Below, piece by piece: positions 11,036-21,285 of a stretch of DNA of 64,000 nucleotides (its first letter is position 1; the number at the start of each line of letters is the position of its first letter). The notes under the pieces were generated by a model. That model had not been told where the DNA came from. It saw only the letters and a list, made by a program, of their open reading frames with translations, and did not search any database. The stretch comes from Gigantopelta aegis (Eukaryota; Mollusca; Gastropoda; Neomphalida; Peltospiridae): assembly GCF_016097555.1 (NCBI RefSeq), contig NC_054706.1:45487728-45551727 (forward strand), given 5' to 3'. Both the position numbers and the translations under genes were made by a program.

Positions 11036-11504
11036 ATGGAATAATTTACGAGGGAAAACAAAGTTATCTACACCTTTCTACAGCACTGTAAACGGTGGTT
11101 ATCATCCTTATGTTTAAAATAGGGTACATTAACTCAGTATTTTGTTTTAGCTAAACTATCTAGATTCCACGCATAAAAATACGTGACTTAATTATCATTT
11201 TACGTCAAGCCACTATGACGTCATAGTTACATATAAAGGCCACCGCAGACCTTTGCAACAAGGTGCAAATTTTTGTTGCATGCAACAAAAATCGTACGTC
11301 GTTGCATCGTGTGCGCTAGCCTGCGATGCAATTTTTGTTGCATGCAACTGAAATTGCTCCCATCAAACATGTTTGATTTTATTGCATGTAATTGCATCTA
11401 ATTGCACACCGTCGCAAACGTGTGCGTCTTCAATGCAACAAAACATTGACGCAATAATTTAAATTGCCAATGAACGGATAGATAGTGATCACATGACTCA
11501 AAAT

Positions 11505-11797
11505 GGCAGCATGTGATTTACAGAAAAAGAGGATGAAGTAGTGGTAACGTGGCAGACAATGCTATGTCGTTTGACACAGCATCCCCTGAATATAGCAACA
11601 CGGCTAAAAGGGAGATGTGCCTTGCAGGAATGGAATCTGCGCTTGGAATACCAGGTTATATTATAGGTTTTCTACACAAATTATGTGGTTATATCCTAAA
11701 GGACCAAAAAGCGTGCGGGACGAATTCCGTGCAACTTTACGTAAATTCAATCTTCTTCGTCAAAAAAATATGTTGTAGAATGTGGACTACTGCCTGA
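11505..11797 (+). pseudogene. MADF (Myb/SANT-like) domain remnant of the Harbinger element
   Basis: The frame at 11549 reads FDTASPEYSNTAKREMC and ESALGIPG, fitting the MADF pattern of a short Leu/Tyr-rich segment, SPEY, K-x-x-x and a 'G-I-P-G' turn. Upstream, VTWQTM in another frame fits the start of the same domain, so the domain is frameshifted. MADF proteins of PIF/Harbinger elements bind their own termini and import the transposase. Confidence comes from the motif plus its position between PIF-type TIRs. Confidence 0.55.
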
Positions 11798-11844
11798 CTC
11801 TCAAGCAATGAAGTTGTGTTTAGAGAACGTGGAGATTTCTCTCT

Positions 11845-11886
11845 CCCCCCCCCCCCCCCCCCCCCCCCCCCCCACACACACACACT
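11845..11886 (+). repeat. (C)29 run followed by (CA)n
   Basis: Long C homopolymer at 11845-11873 then CACACACACACA; it marks the left edge of the GC-rich cargo in the Harbinger element. Confidence 0.85.
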
Positions 11887-12739
11887 GGGGGCTGTGCTGC
11901 GATCGCTTGGGCCATTGTCCAAGTACCGGATCGAGCACAATGGCGACTCGGCGACCGTCACGTTGATTTACGGCAGTGATAGGAAGCAACGTGCACCTAG
12001 CAGAAGACGGAGGAGGCGACCCAAGACTTCACGGGGGGGGGGGGGGGGGACCTAACTTGGCGGTTCAACCGCCAGGGGTGGCCCCTCCTGTCCCGAAGAG
12101 GAGGGCGAGATTAGGAGCGGCGCAGGGTGATCCAAACCCGGTGGCTCAACCACCGGGGGCGGTGCTCAACCGAGTTTACCTGCTCGACCGAAGCACTCGC
12201 CAGGAACGACCAAAGCTGTCAGCTCCACTGACAGTGGCGGCCCCTTCTACTATGGACACGGGCCACGTGGCCATCAATGACCCACCGTCAAGTCCACCAC
12301 CACCTCCGGTAGTTGTTGTCGACCCAGCGGCGGTCCAGCGAGAATCCATGAGGAGGAAGATGTCATCGGTCACCGTACCAAAGATGTCCGACGACCCCGA
12401 CTGGATTCTCGTCTGCGAAAAACTCCCGACGAAATACAGAGGAGCGGATATCGGTGACTTTACCGATAACAAACACCTCAAGGGACCTTGGATCGAAAAT
12501 CAGTGGCGCCAACTTCCAACTGGACAGGGGAAGTATCCAAACAACTCTACGTGACAGCCCAGCAGGACGGACTGTACAGGCAGGGACTCCTGATGCCAAC
12601 GATGTCCAACGCGACCATCCATCGCATCTTAAAGATGGTATTGCGGGACATCTACCCAGGAGCCATCGACCGCAACATCCAGGTCTTGACTGAAGGACTC
12701 CCCAACTTCAGACCTGAACAGTCCATCAACTCGCCATGA
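11887..12739 (+). CDS. Unidentified GC-rich coding-like region inside the Harbinger element
   Basis: Composition changes abruptly from the AT-rich flanks to GC-rich, with several overlapping open frames. One, at 11976-12554 (192 residues), is rich in Pro, Gly and Arg and contains DDPDWILVCEKLP. Another, overlapping to 12739, contains GLYRQGLLMPTMSNATIH and NIQVLTEGLP. An Arg-rich basic tract (PSRRRRRRPK) lies near 11995-12020. I recognise no family. The basic and Pro-rich character recalls nucleic-acid-binding proteins of mobile elements, but that is only a guess. It may be a decayed second insertion. The G-run at 12033-12050 makes the frame uncertain. Confidence 0.3.
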
Positions 12740-13320
12740 GTCCTGCTGCGCCAACCTTAACTAGGACAGGTAACCTTCTTTTTGGGCTTAGTTGGACTCT
12801 AAAACCTTTTGGCCGCGTTCAAAATTCTTATGTTTATTTTTTTTATAAATAGTCCAACGCATTTTACTTTGGCGCCCGTTCAATTGCTCAAATCACCTTA
12901 AAACCTTTTCGGCCGAGCAGTCAAACTTACTTTTGGGTTTAAATTCTTAGTCCGGACATGATTTTTAGGTGCAGTTATTCTCCGTAGACTTAGTTTTTTA
13001 CAGGTAGAACCGAAGGAATCGAAATTCAGCCAATCAGAGCATGGCCCATACTCGGTGTCTACTTAGTGCCTTCTAGTCGGTCCGCGCAGTCGCTGGACCC
13101 TATTAAATACTTGTATTCCAAATTCCGTCCACTTCAAACTCATACTCCCCCCCCCCCCCCCTTGTCCTAGACTTAGTCACTGGCGAATGTCAGAGATTAA
13201 GCCCATGACAGGCGTGTGTGAAACCTTCGTGGTATATACACACGTTAACCCTTTAATGAATGAATGAGTAGAATGTGTCTCGATGACCACCGTCGAAACA
13301 AATACGGAGAAAAACCCGCC
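12740..13320. other. Non-coding remainder of the Harbinger cargo
   Basis: It contains twice a phrase around AAAACCTTTT followed by GGCCG (about 12800 and 12900), and a C-run at 13147-13161. It may be the 3' region of the unidentified cargo. No open frame of note. Confidence 0.3.
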
Positions 13321-13467
13321 ATTTTGACTGTCACGTGATCACTACTAGACTAAAATTGCTGGTTGTCGCAACGAGAAAAAAGTTGTTTGCAATCATGCAA
13401 TTTCAATTGCATGCAACAAGTTGCAAATGTCTGCGGTGGCCTTAACAAAACTAAAAACAAGAAGACA

Positions 13468-13945
13468 CGACTGTGGTCTCACTACACAGATGCCATCTGC
13501 CACTGAAATCCATGTTAACTTGCCCAACTTCAAATAAAGATTGCCAGTAGAACATACACCATTGCGAACATACATTATATAAGCATTTATTTTCACTCCA
13601 AAATTGAGAACATTTCCGTCTGTTTTGTGCTATATGACCGCATCTGGCTGTAGTACCGGTCCGAACAGGTGTTTTTTGTTTGTTTGTTTTTTAACCGATT
13701 CACTCCGGCTGTCTCTTGTGCTATACACCCATGTCCCAAAAGGTCAATGCACAATATTACAAAATAACATGGGCAAAATACAGCCAGAAAGCTTACCATT
13801 AAACACACATATTGTTTTAATTATTCACCATTTCCTGGAAGTGAATATGTGAACCATAACACGTGTCACAATTAGGAACTATAGTGGACTGTGATCAATG
13901 AACTCTCACCCGGAAGTCAACTATCTAGTGAGACCTGTAGTGTCG
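13468..13945. mobile_element. 478-bp MITE, GGTCTCACTAC family, copy 1
   Basis: The left end CGACTGTGGTCTCACTAC and right end CTAGTGAGACCTGTAGTGTCG form an inverted repeat. The interior matches the 59160-61102 copy in reverse orientation, including GAGTGAAAATAAATGCTTAT and CAATATTGTGCATTGACC (as read on that copy). It starts about 25 bp beyond the Harbinger element. Confidence 0.75.
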
Positions 13946-13980
13946 ACAGCGCTTTGGTCTGAATACACAGAAAGGAAGAA

Positions 13981-14272
13981 GTTTAAAGTTTGCTTTGTTT
14001 ACAGACACCACTAGAGAACACTGATGTATTAGTCATCGGCTATTGGATGACATACATTAGGTAATTTTGATATATAGTCTTAGAAAGGAAATCCGCTATA
14101 TTTTTCCATTAGTAGCAAGGGATTTTTTTTTTTTTTTTTTTACACCATTCCACAGACAGGAAAGCACATACCACGGCCTTTGATATACCAGTCGTGGTGT
14201 ACTGACTGGACCGAGAAACCGACGGGGATCGACACTAGACCGACTGCGCATCAGAAGAAAGCGTTACCACCT
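13981..14272 (-). repeat. SINE S1, nearly full length
   Basis: Reverse orientation; the tail (AAAGTTTGCTTTGTTTACAG) comes first and the box-B region GGGGATCGACACTAG lies near 14225. A poly-T run at 14125-14142 replaces part of the core. Confidence 0.8.
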
Positions 14273-14582
14273 CACAGAGCAATCAATTTCGATCGTACTT
14301 TTTTCCACTGGCTGTGGCAACCCAGTCATCACCTAGCAGCAAACAATCGATATATATCGTTATAAAAATTAATATTACATGTGTGTTATTGGTATGTGTT
14401 ATCATAAGCAAATACGAATAATGTTCTCACCAAAGGGTGTATAAATCGTTTTACGATATCTTGAGTGAGAAATTGATTTGGTCACTGCATGCTTTGTCAC
14501 GACGTGGTTCTACCAATGGTAATTTTCCATTTTTAATTAAAAATTAAAATAAACTGCAAACAATCTAGTAACTTGATAATAG
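14273..14582. other. Intergenic AT-rich sequence
   Basis: No gene or recognisable repeat was seen here. Confidence 0.3.
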
Positions 14583-14727
14583 AGAATAATACATGAGTGG
14601 ACGTTAGATACCATTTATCTGACGAGTTGTTTTAAAATGTATCTAACGAGCGAAAGCGAGTTTAATACGTTTTTAAACAACGGATTGTGAGATAAATGGT
14701 ATCTAACGGACACGAATGTATTATTCT
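14583..14727. mobile_element. Foldback element, AACGAGCGAAAGCGAG type, copy 1
   Basis: The outer arms AGAATAATACAT and ATGTATTATTCT, and inner arms CGTTAGATACCATTTATCT with its complement, make a 145-bp hairpin. The central motif CGAGCGAAAGCGAGTTTAA recurs in altered form near 63628. Confidence 0.65.
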
Positions 14728-15484
14728 ATTTCTTACATATCCTCAAAAACCAGGTTTTAAGCAAATTTTAACATCTTTTTCGACTAAAAGTCATTTACAG
14801 CCGTTGCACTTGTAGCTGACTTACGCGTCAAAGACAATATTGTCAAGTTAACTATACGTCACAGTGTAATCGATTTCCACCGCGTTGTTTTATTGGACGT
14901 ATGACATTGGTATCTAGTCATCACTTGGGAGCAGCCAGTCGTGTCTTGAAATTGTTAAAACACGTACATATGTAAACAACTATGTGTTATCAAAAATAAC
15001 ACATGCTATTCTCACCACCGATTGTAAGAAAATAAATTAAATGACCTCAATTTTGACCAAAAGTTAAGTAACTTTAAAGTAATTAGATTTTATTACCTAT
15101 TCACCGAGAAGAAAATTCAGAATTAAAGAAGAGAAAACATTTGTCAAGGGAAGCAACATATAATATTCGGTAATACAGAGTCGAGGGGTTATTTCCCCTG
15201 GAACTAACCAACGATGCACGGGTTTTTTCTTCTTCTCTCTTTTCCATTTGTCGTATTTGGTAAAATGTACGAAATGACTAATTATTATTGTAACGGCCAA
15301 ATTGGATTTATGCAAATTAGGCAGTGTTCATCTGCTTTGTTTTGTAGGCCTTTCTCAGATGAATGGTGAAGAAACGAAAATGAAGTAACACTTACGGTTA
15401 AAAATGAAAATAAAAAAACATTTATAGTTGGCGTGGTTTTGAAAAAAAATGTTTTAAACCAATACTAAAGCCTGTCTCGATGTA
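14728..15484. other. Intergenic AT-rich sequence
   Basis: No open reading frame or structured repeat that I can support. Confidence 0.3.
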
Positions 15485-15604
15485 GCCCGAGTACTCAGTA
15501 CTCTAATTGTAACACAGCAAGACGGACGTTTGGACAGTTAAAATACTTGCTTCACAAACTGTCCAAACGTCCGTCTTGCTCTCTTACGATCAGAGTACTC
15601 GGGA
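15485..15604. mobile_element. Foldback MITE, CCCGAGTACTC family, copy 2
   Basis: A 120-bp hairpin with arms GCCCGAGTACTC, GCAAGACGGACGTTTGGACAG and their complements, flanked by TA on both sides (15483-15484 and 15605-15606), as for Tc1/mariner-type insertion. Confidence 0.8.
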
Positions 15605-15699
15605 TAGTCTTCGTAAAGAAAAGCTACCCGTTCCACACACCATAACCAATTTTATTTTTGACAACCTTTATAATTTTCACAGGACTCTGTGGTGAAGTT

Positions 15700-15890
15700 T
15701 CGTTCCAGCCAGTGTACCACGACTGGTATATTAAAAGCCGTGATATGTGCTTTCCTGTCTATGGGATGGTGCATATAAAAGATCCCTTGCTATTATTGGA
15801 AAAATGTAGCGTGTTTCCTCTCTAACACCATATGTCGGATTTACCAAATATTTGACATCCAATAGCCGATGATTAATAAATCAAGGTACC
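15700..15890 (+). repeat. SINE S1, 5'-truncated
   Basis: It begins in the CGTTCCAGCCAGTGTACC core and runs to the AATAGCCGATGATTAATAAATC tail motif. Confidence 0.8.
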
Positions 15891-15925
15891 GGGTTCGCAT
15901 AGCACTTCTGGCTCTAACCCGAAAA

Positions 15926-16260
15926 AGGGGCGAGACGTAGCCCAGTGGTACAGAGTTCGCGTGATGTGCGGTCGGTCTAGAATCGATCCCCGTCGGTGAA
16001 CCCATTGGACTATTTCTTGTTCCAACCAGTTCTCCACAACTGGTGCAATAAAGGCCGTGGTATGTACTATCCTATCTGTGGTATGGTGCATATCAAAGAT
16101 CTCTTGCTGTTAATCGAAAAGAGTAGCCCATTTAGTGGTGACAGCGGGTTTCCTCTCAAAATGTGTCTGGTCCGTAACCATATTATGTCTGATGCCATAT
16201 AACCGTAAATAAAAATGTGTTGAGTGCGTCGTTAAATAAAACATTTCTTTCTTTCTTTTT
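15926..16260 (+). repeat. SINE S2, full length
   Basis: tRNA-like head (GACGTAGCCCAGTGG box A, AATCGATCCCCGTC box B region), shared core, then the S2 tail ending in AAATAAAACATTTCTTTC. It shows an S1 head joined to an S3-type tail. Confidence 0.85.
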
Positions 16261-16347
16261 TCTAACTCGATAGGATTGAATAGCTCAATGACCACCACAG
16301 ACATGCCTTCATCCAAAAACGTGTATATAGCTACTTTTAATTTAGTT

Positions 16348-16527
16348 CGAATATTTCTGTCTCTGTGTATGTTTTATATTTAATTTTTAATGATTTGTCT
16401 ATTATATATTTATATCATATGTTCAGTGTAAAAGTCATTGAACATATGATATAAATATAAAATAGACAAATCATTAAAAATTAAATATAAAACATGAAAT
16501 AAAGCTTTACAGAGACAGAAATATTCG
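16348..16527. repeat. Long near-perfect inverted repeat (hairpin), 180 bp
   Basis: The arms run from CGAATATTTCTGTCTCTG at 16348 to ATATCATATGTTCA and back to CAGAGACAGAAATATTCG ending at 16527, about 80 bp each, with a 13-bp loop and one small unpaired segment in the right arm. AT-rich. It could be a foldback MITE or give a hairpin RNA. Confidence 0.85.
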
Positions 16528-16885
16528 GGTTTTTTTTTTAATTATGTGTGTATATATTCTAAGAGCTCATATTGTCATCTTGTTATTGTAAAATACCCAT
16601 TGTACAATAATTCCTCATATGCTGTCGTTTGACGGCCTGAGTGTTCTAAAATAAAGTTCAAAGTTTCACATCTCTCTCTCATTAACCATCAAATGCTGTC
16701 CTGGACCGACAACTCAGATGACAGAATGAAAAATAAATCGAGTCAAAATTATTGAGTGAATATCAGTTTTATTGGTGGAACATCGATACACACGTTTTCT
16801 GTGGGTTTTAAATATGACAGTATCGCAAGATAATAAATTTAAAAAATATATATCATAAAAGAATAATTTAAAGTAAAAAAAAAAA
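16528..16885. other. Intergenic AT-rich sequence
   Basis: No coding or repeat structure recognised apart from short A-runs. Confidence 0.3.
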
Positions 16886-17116
16886 AAAGTTTGTTTTGTT
16901 TAAAGACACCACTAGAGCACATTGATTTATCAAACATTTGGTAATTCAGTCACAGAGAGGAAACCCGCTACATTTTTTTTCGATTAGTAGCAAGGGGTCT
17001 TTTACATGTATATGCACTATCCCATAGATATAACAGCACATACTAGTTGTGGAGCAATGGCTGGGCAGATATATAACCCAATGGGCCCATCGAGGGGAAT
17101 CGATCCTAGACCGACC
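16886..17116 (-). repeat. SINE S1, partly deleted core
   Basis: Reverse orientation; S1 tail at 16886, core motif AGTAGCAAGGGGTCTTTTA and box-B remnant GGGGAATCGATCCTAGACCG. Confidence 0.75.
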
Positions 17117-17379
17117 ACGTCCTGGCCCATGAATAATTAAAAAGCAATCATCTACCAATGTTAATCAGAATCACAGTATCACAAGCCAACACGACATTCT
17201 CTTATGTTACCTTCACTGACCCGATCGTTGGAATGTATACGTAGCGTTTCCATCAAAATACACACACATTGTTAAAATAAGGTTCATTAAATTCTCAGCG
17301 TGGTTTATGGTTGACACACACGAACAGATTAACGCAGAATCGACAGACCCGTCGGCGCTAATAGGTAGGTGTGTGCAGG

Positions 17380-18469
17380 AAAAAAATCCACAAGACAAGA
17401 CAAGACTAGACTTTATTTACACTCGGGCCGTTACACAGCGGCATAGGAGGAATATATACATAAACATTTTGTTATATACACGTGACAAGATGGCTGACAG
17501 TAAATACATTAATAACAATACATACGCAAACACATACAATCACGCACATCAATATATTATGTAATAATACAGATATTTAATACAAATATACGGGTATCCA
17601 AGTACTTATAAACGAATAGATTGTTAAACTTATATATGGTGCAGTGGATGATGATAGTATTTTGTTAATTATGTTTGGTTTTGATGGTGTTTGTAGTCAA
17701 GGGCGTTTGAATTCATTAGTTATTATATTTATGAAATATGATAATTTCTTTAGGGTACTAATTCGTTTATTCTCCATTAGTTCTCTAAATTTATAAATAC
17801 TTGGTCACGTATAATAATATGGGTGTAGCAATTGGACTCTTAATTATGGAAAAAATGGCAAATAAAAAGATAATGGAACTCGTCGCCAATGTCTATTACA
17901 TTACATAATGTGCAAATTCTATCTTCTATGAGTATATTATTCCAACGTCCAATTTCAACGAGTAGGTAATGGTTAGACGTTCTAAATTTTAAGAGTGCTG
18001 TCCACATTTTTTCTGGTAGTTTATTGATATAGCTTTCGAAAAATAGTTGTTCTTTGTATAATCGGTAAGTGTTGCCTCTCGATGACAGTGATATGTTATT
18101 TTTCCATGTTTGTAAATAGTGATCGCATAGCCTTTGTTTAATTTGTTGCGAGAGACAATTTACTGATATGAAAGATTGTCTTATCCAGATATCACCCATT
18201 CCCAAGTTATTCAGTGTGTTTTTAACAGTATTAATCCAGTTATAGTTAGTTCCGTTAGTAAGGTGGTCATTTAACATAATTTTGTATAAAAGAGTAGACA
18301 ATTTTGATTGTTTTCCTGATATCAGTCGCGCCCAGTAACATACCATTCTTCTATATATAATTAACTCGACAGGCGTTCTCCCTAACTCTCCATAAAGCAT
18401 AAATATTGGTGTTGCGTTCTTAACGTGTATAAAAATCTTTTTTTCCTTGATTAGACTCTCGCGTCGGCT
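17380..18469 (-). mobile_element. LINE (non-LTR retrotransposon), 5'-truncated copy
   Basis: The element reads on the minus strand. It ends at 17380 in a 3' region with AATAAAG followed by TCTTGTCTTGTCTTG, and is flanked by a 12-bp direct repeat GGTGTGTGCAGG (17368-17379 and 18470-18481), a target-site duplication. Only the C-terminal end of the polyprotein remains, so it is a normal 5'-truncated insertion. Confidence 0.75.
17697..18400 (-). pseudogene. LINE reverse-transcriptase C-terminal region
   Basis: A 186-residue open frame (17840-18400) has the C-terminal signature of LINE polyproteins: GELGRTPVEL, YRRMVCYWARLISG, a Trp/Leu-rich helical segment and a zinc-knuckle-like CTLCN...H-x4-C end (CTLCNVIDIGDEFHYLFIC). 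After a frameshift the frame continues as SIYKFRELMENKR and ISTLKKLSYFINII, ending at a stop near 17697. It is therefore broken near its end and lacks the polymerase core. A relative with the same ISGKQSKLS phrase lies at 44458. The clade was not determined. Confidence 0.7.
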
Positions 18470-18782
18470 GGTGTGTGCAGGTGCACATTTTCAGACTCCT
18501 GCCGGCTCGACAGTCAAGTCGGCGTTAATCAGCAGGTGTGTGTCAAGCATTACATACAAACACTACAGTGCACAGATTAGATGTGTTAACTAAATGTAAA
18601 CTCGACAAAATTAATTAAGGGCCAGTGGTCTTTTGGAAATTCTTTGCTAGTTTTGTTTTATTTTAGCACATTTTGATCAGAAATGACTTCTAAACATTAC
18701 TGCAGTAAAATCTGACCCTTGATAATATATGCATAAATCTTGAGGTTTTTTGTTTGTTTGTTTGTTGTTGGGGTTTGTTTTG

Positions 18783-18795
<13 letters not shown>

Positions 18796-18816
<21 letters not shown>

Positions 18817-18820
18817 GGGG
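18796..18820 (+). repeat. (G)25 homopolymer
   Basis: Uninterrupted G-run after a T-rich stretch. Confidence 0.9.
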
Positions 18821-18854
18821 CGCATTTTTGAAAACTACTTAAATGCTAAACAAG

Positions 18855-19167
18855 GGTGGGACGTAGCCCAGTGGTAAAGCGCTAGCCTGATGCGTGGTCG
18901 GTCTGGGATCGATCCCTATCGGTAGGTCGACTGACCTATTTCTCATTCCAGTCAGTGTAGCACAACTGGTATATCAAAGGCCGTGGTATATGCTATTCTG
19001 TCTGTGGGATGGTGAATATAAAAGATCCCTTGCTATTAATGGAAAAAAATGTAGCAGGTTTTATCTCTAAGGCTATATGTCAAAATTACCTAATGTTTGA
19101 CATCAAATAGCTGATGATCAATACATCAATGTGCTCTAGTGGTGTTGTTAAACAAAACAAACTTTAA
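18855..19167 (+). repeat. SINE S1, full length
   Basis: Head GGTGGGACGTAGCCCAGTGG at 18855, box B GGGATCGATCCC, complete core, tail ending in AACAAAACAAACTTTAAC. Confidence 0.9.
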
Positions 19168-19370
19168 CAAACTTTAAATGCTAAATCGGCTGGGAGGTCT
19201 TACACATTGGTACATAAGGACATTTGTTTTTTGTTTACTCTAAATTGTTGTATAAATCATTACATTTAAAATCATGGCACAATTTCGACACATTATAACA
19301 GAAAAATGTGTATTTACTTCTTACCATATTGGAAGATAAATACTAAAAATATCTACTGGCCTTTAATTAA

Positions 19371-19802
19371 TTTTGTTGAGTACATGTATACGACTGAAAG
19401 AACCTGGAATCAGATTGAATCTGTTATTTTATCATGGCTATGTTGAGTGTATGACTGATAGAACCTGGAATCAGATAGAATCTGTTATTTTATCATGGCT
19501 ATGTTGAGTGTACGACTGATAGAACCTGGAATTCGATAGAATCAGTTATTTTATCATGGCTATGTTGAGTGTACGACTGAAAGAACCTAGAATCCGATAG
19601 AATCTGTTATTTTATCATGGCTATGTTGAGAGTACGACTGAAAGAACCTGGAATCCGATAGAATCTGTTATTTTATCATGGCTATGTTGAGTGTATGACT
19701 GAAAGAACCTGGAATCCGATAGAATCTGTTATTTTATCATGGCTATGTTCAGTGTACGACTGAAAGAACCTGGAATCCGAAAGAATCTGTTATTTTATCA
19801 TG
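19371..19802. repeat. 61-bp minisatellite, about 7 copies
   Basis: The unit contains ACTGAAAGAACCTGGAATCC, GATAGAATCTGTTATTTTAT and CATGGCTATGTTGAGTGTAC. Each copy shifts one base per 60-base line, giving a 61-bp period. Copies differ by only a few substitutions, so it expanded recently. Confidence 0.9.
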
Positions 19803-20779
19803 GTTATTCCAGAACTGGTCACATGGGAAGTATCTTTTACAAACCCACCAGGGTCCTCAAAATATAAATGTTTATGTAATTTGAATGACAAAGCTGTTAT
19901 TATGATCAAAATCATATTTCCGCACAAGGCAGAGTTGAAAGGGCATTGGCAAAGCTGTAAATCACTAAATGTTTCCAGGAATTGCCATCAGACGCTTTTT
20001 CTGCAGGAGAACTACCACTCATCATAACACTACTCCTAAGTCGTCTGTAGGAAGACTGCCATGTCCAAGACTGATTTGACCAATCTAAAATGACACCAGA
20101 CAGACATCTACACAGCACATACAGGGAACTGATGTGGAAGACACACCACAAGTGACAAATAAAATATCATGGTGCCTTCCAACACGTGTAATATATTGCG
20201 GGATTCCTATTCTTACCACAAGACAGTTCAAACATGTGTAACCTATGCTTACAAAATTAACGTAAGGCTTAAATTATATCTGGAGATTTTAACATGAAGA
20301 CAAGACCATACATATTAAAATTATATGTATGACATTGTTCACCATTCCCACAACAAGTAATGTTTGGCAGTAATCTATTGCACTTTAATACATTATGTTC
20401 ATTCTCCCTTTCAAGAATAACTAGTTACTGTACAAACTGCATTTAGACTAATAGTTTTAGTTTAATAAGACAAGACTTTTTGCCTTTTTTAACAATCAAG
20501 ATCGGGAGTGGGCAAAGCACTCCTCAGAATTAATACAACTTTCCGTAACTTTTTAAAAGCATTTTCCACCATCTTTAATAGTACTTTCATGGATTTTTTC
20601 TGTGATCATCAACATAATCTAATAATATTACAATATTCCCACACAAGTTATTGATCTCTCATTGTGACATTTTAAATGAAAAAAAAAAGAAGCATTTTTA
20701 TTAAATTTTCCATAACTTTTCATAGCGTGATTGAAAATTCCACAACTTCCACACACCTGGAAAATGACATTTACAAATT
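19803..20779. other. AT-rich stretch downstream of TXNDC15
   Basis: One 75-codon open frame begins at 19800 but resembles nothing I know and starts inside the minisatellite. No supported gene. Confidence 0.3.
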
Positions 20780-20990
20780 CCATGACCTGTATAAACCTTC
20801 CCCTGAACCACAGGGTAGGCAGGTTGGTGTGGAATGCAAATCAAAGTCAAATTCCATGACCTGATTTCCATGACCTGTATAAACCTTCCCCTGAACCACA
20901 GGATAGGCAGGTTGGTCTGGAATGCAGCTCAAAGTCAAATTCCATGACCTGATTTCCATGACCTGTATAAACCTGCCTCTGGACCAGATG
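20780..20990. repeat. 88-bp tandem repeat, about 2.4 copies
   Basis: CCATGACCTGTATAAACC starts at 20780, 20868 and 20956, each followed by CTGAACCACAGG and GGCAGGTTGGT. The CCATGACCTGTATAAACC phrase resembles the reverse complement of a hAT-like terminus (GGTTCGTACGGGTCATGG near 8231), so the array may have grown from a transposon end. Confidence 0.8.
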
Positions 20991-21285
20991 AATAGATGGG
21001 TGGGTACGGAATGCAGTGCCAAGGCAATGCAGGAAAATTCTTTCATAAAATTTGATCCAGAGCCAGAATGTCACATACGATATGTCGAGTCCATCTCCCA
21101 CCTAGATCATGACATGAGTGGTGACTACCAAACAGAAATGTATCAAACAGCTACCAGTTGACAATATGTTGGTTTGTTAATAAAAGAAAGAAAAACCCCC
21201 ATTACTTTTGAACTGTTAAACGTACTCGATGTTATTCCACATTGGTGAAATTCCAACAGCCAAAGCCAACATTGCTCTATGGTAT
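20991..21285. other. Non-coding sequence
   Basis: No recognisable gene; a short frame at 20922-21161 is not supported. Confidence 0.25.

Larger units (their letters stand above)
11237..13442 (+). mobile_element. PIF/Harbinger-like DNA transposon, 2.2 kb
   Basis: The termini AGGCCACCGCAGAC and GTCTGCGGTGGCCT are inverted repeats that continue imperfectly inward (TTGCAAC, TTGCATGCAAC, GTGATCACATGA). They are flanked by a 3-bp direct repeat TAA (11234-11236 and 13443-13445), the expected PIF/Harbinger target duplication. The left part encodes a MADF-like domain, an accessory DNA-binding domain typical of this superfamily. No DDE nuclease was seen, so this copy is not autonomous. A GC-rich cargo occupies about 11820-13260. 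Confidence 0.8.
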
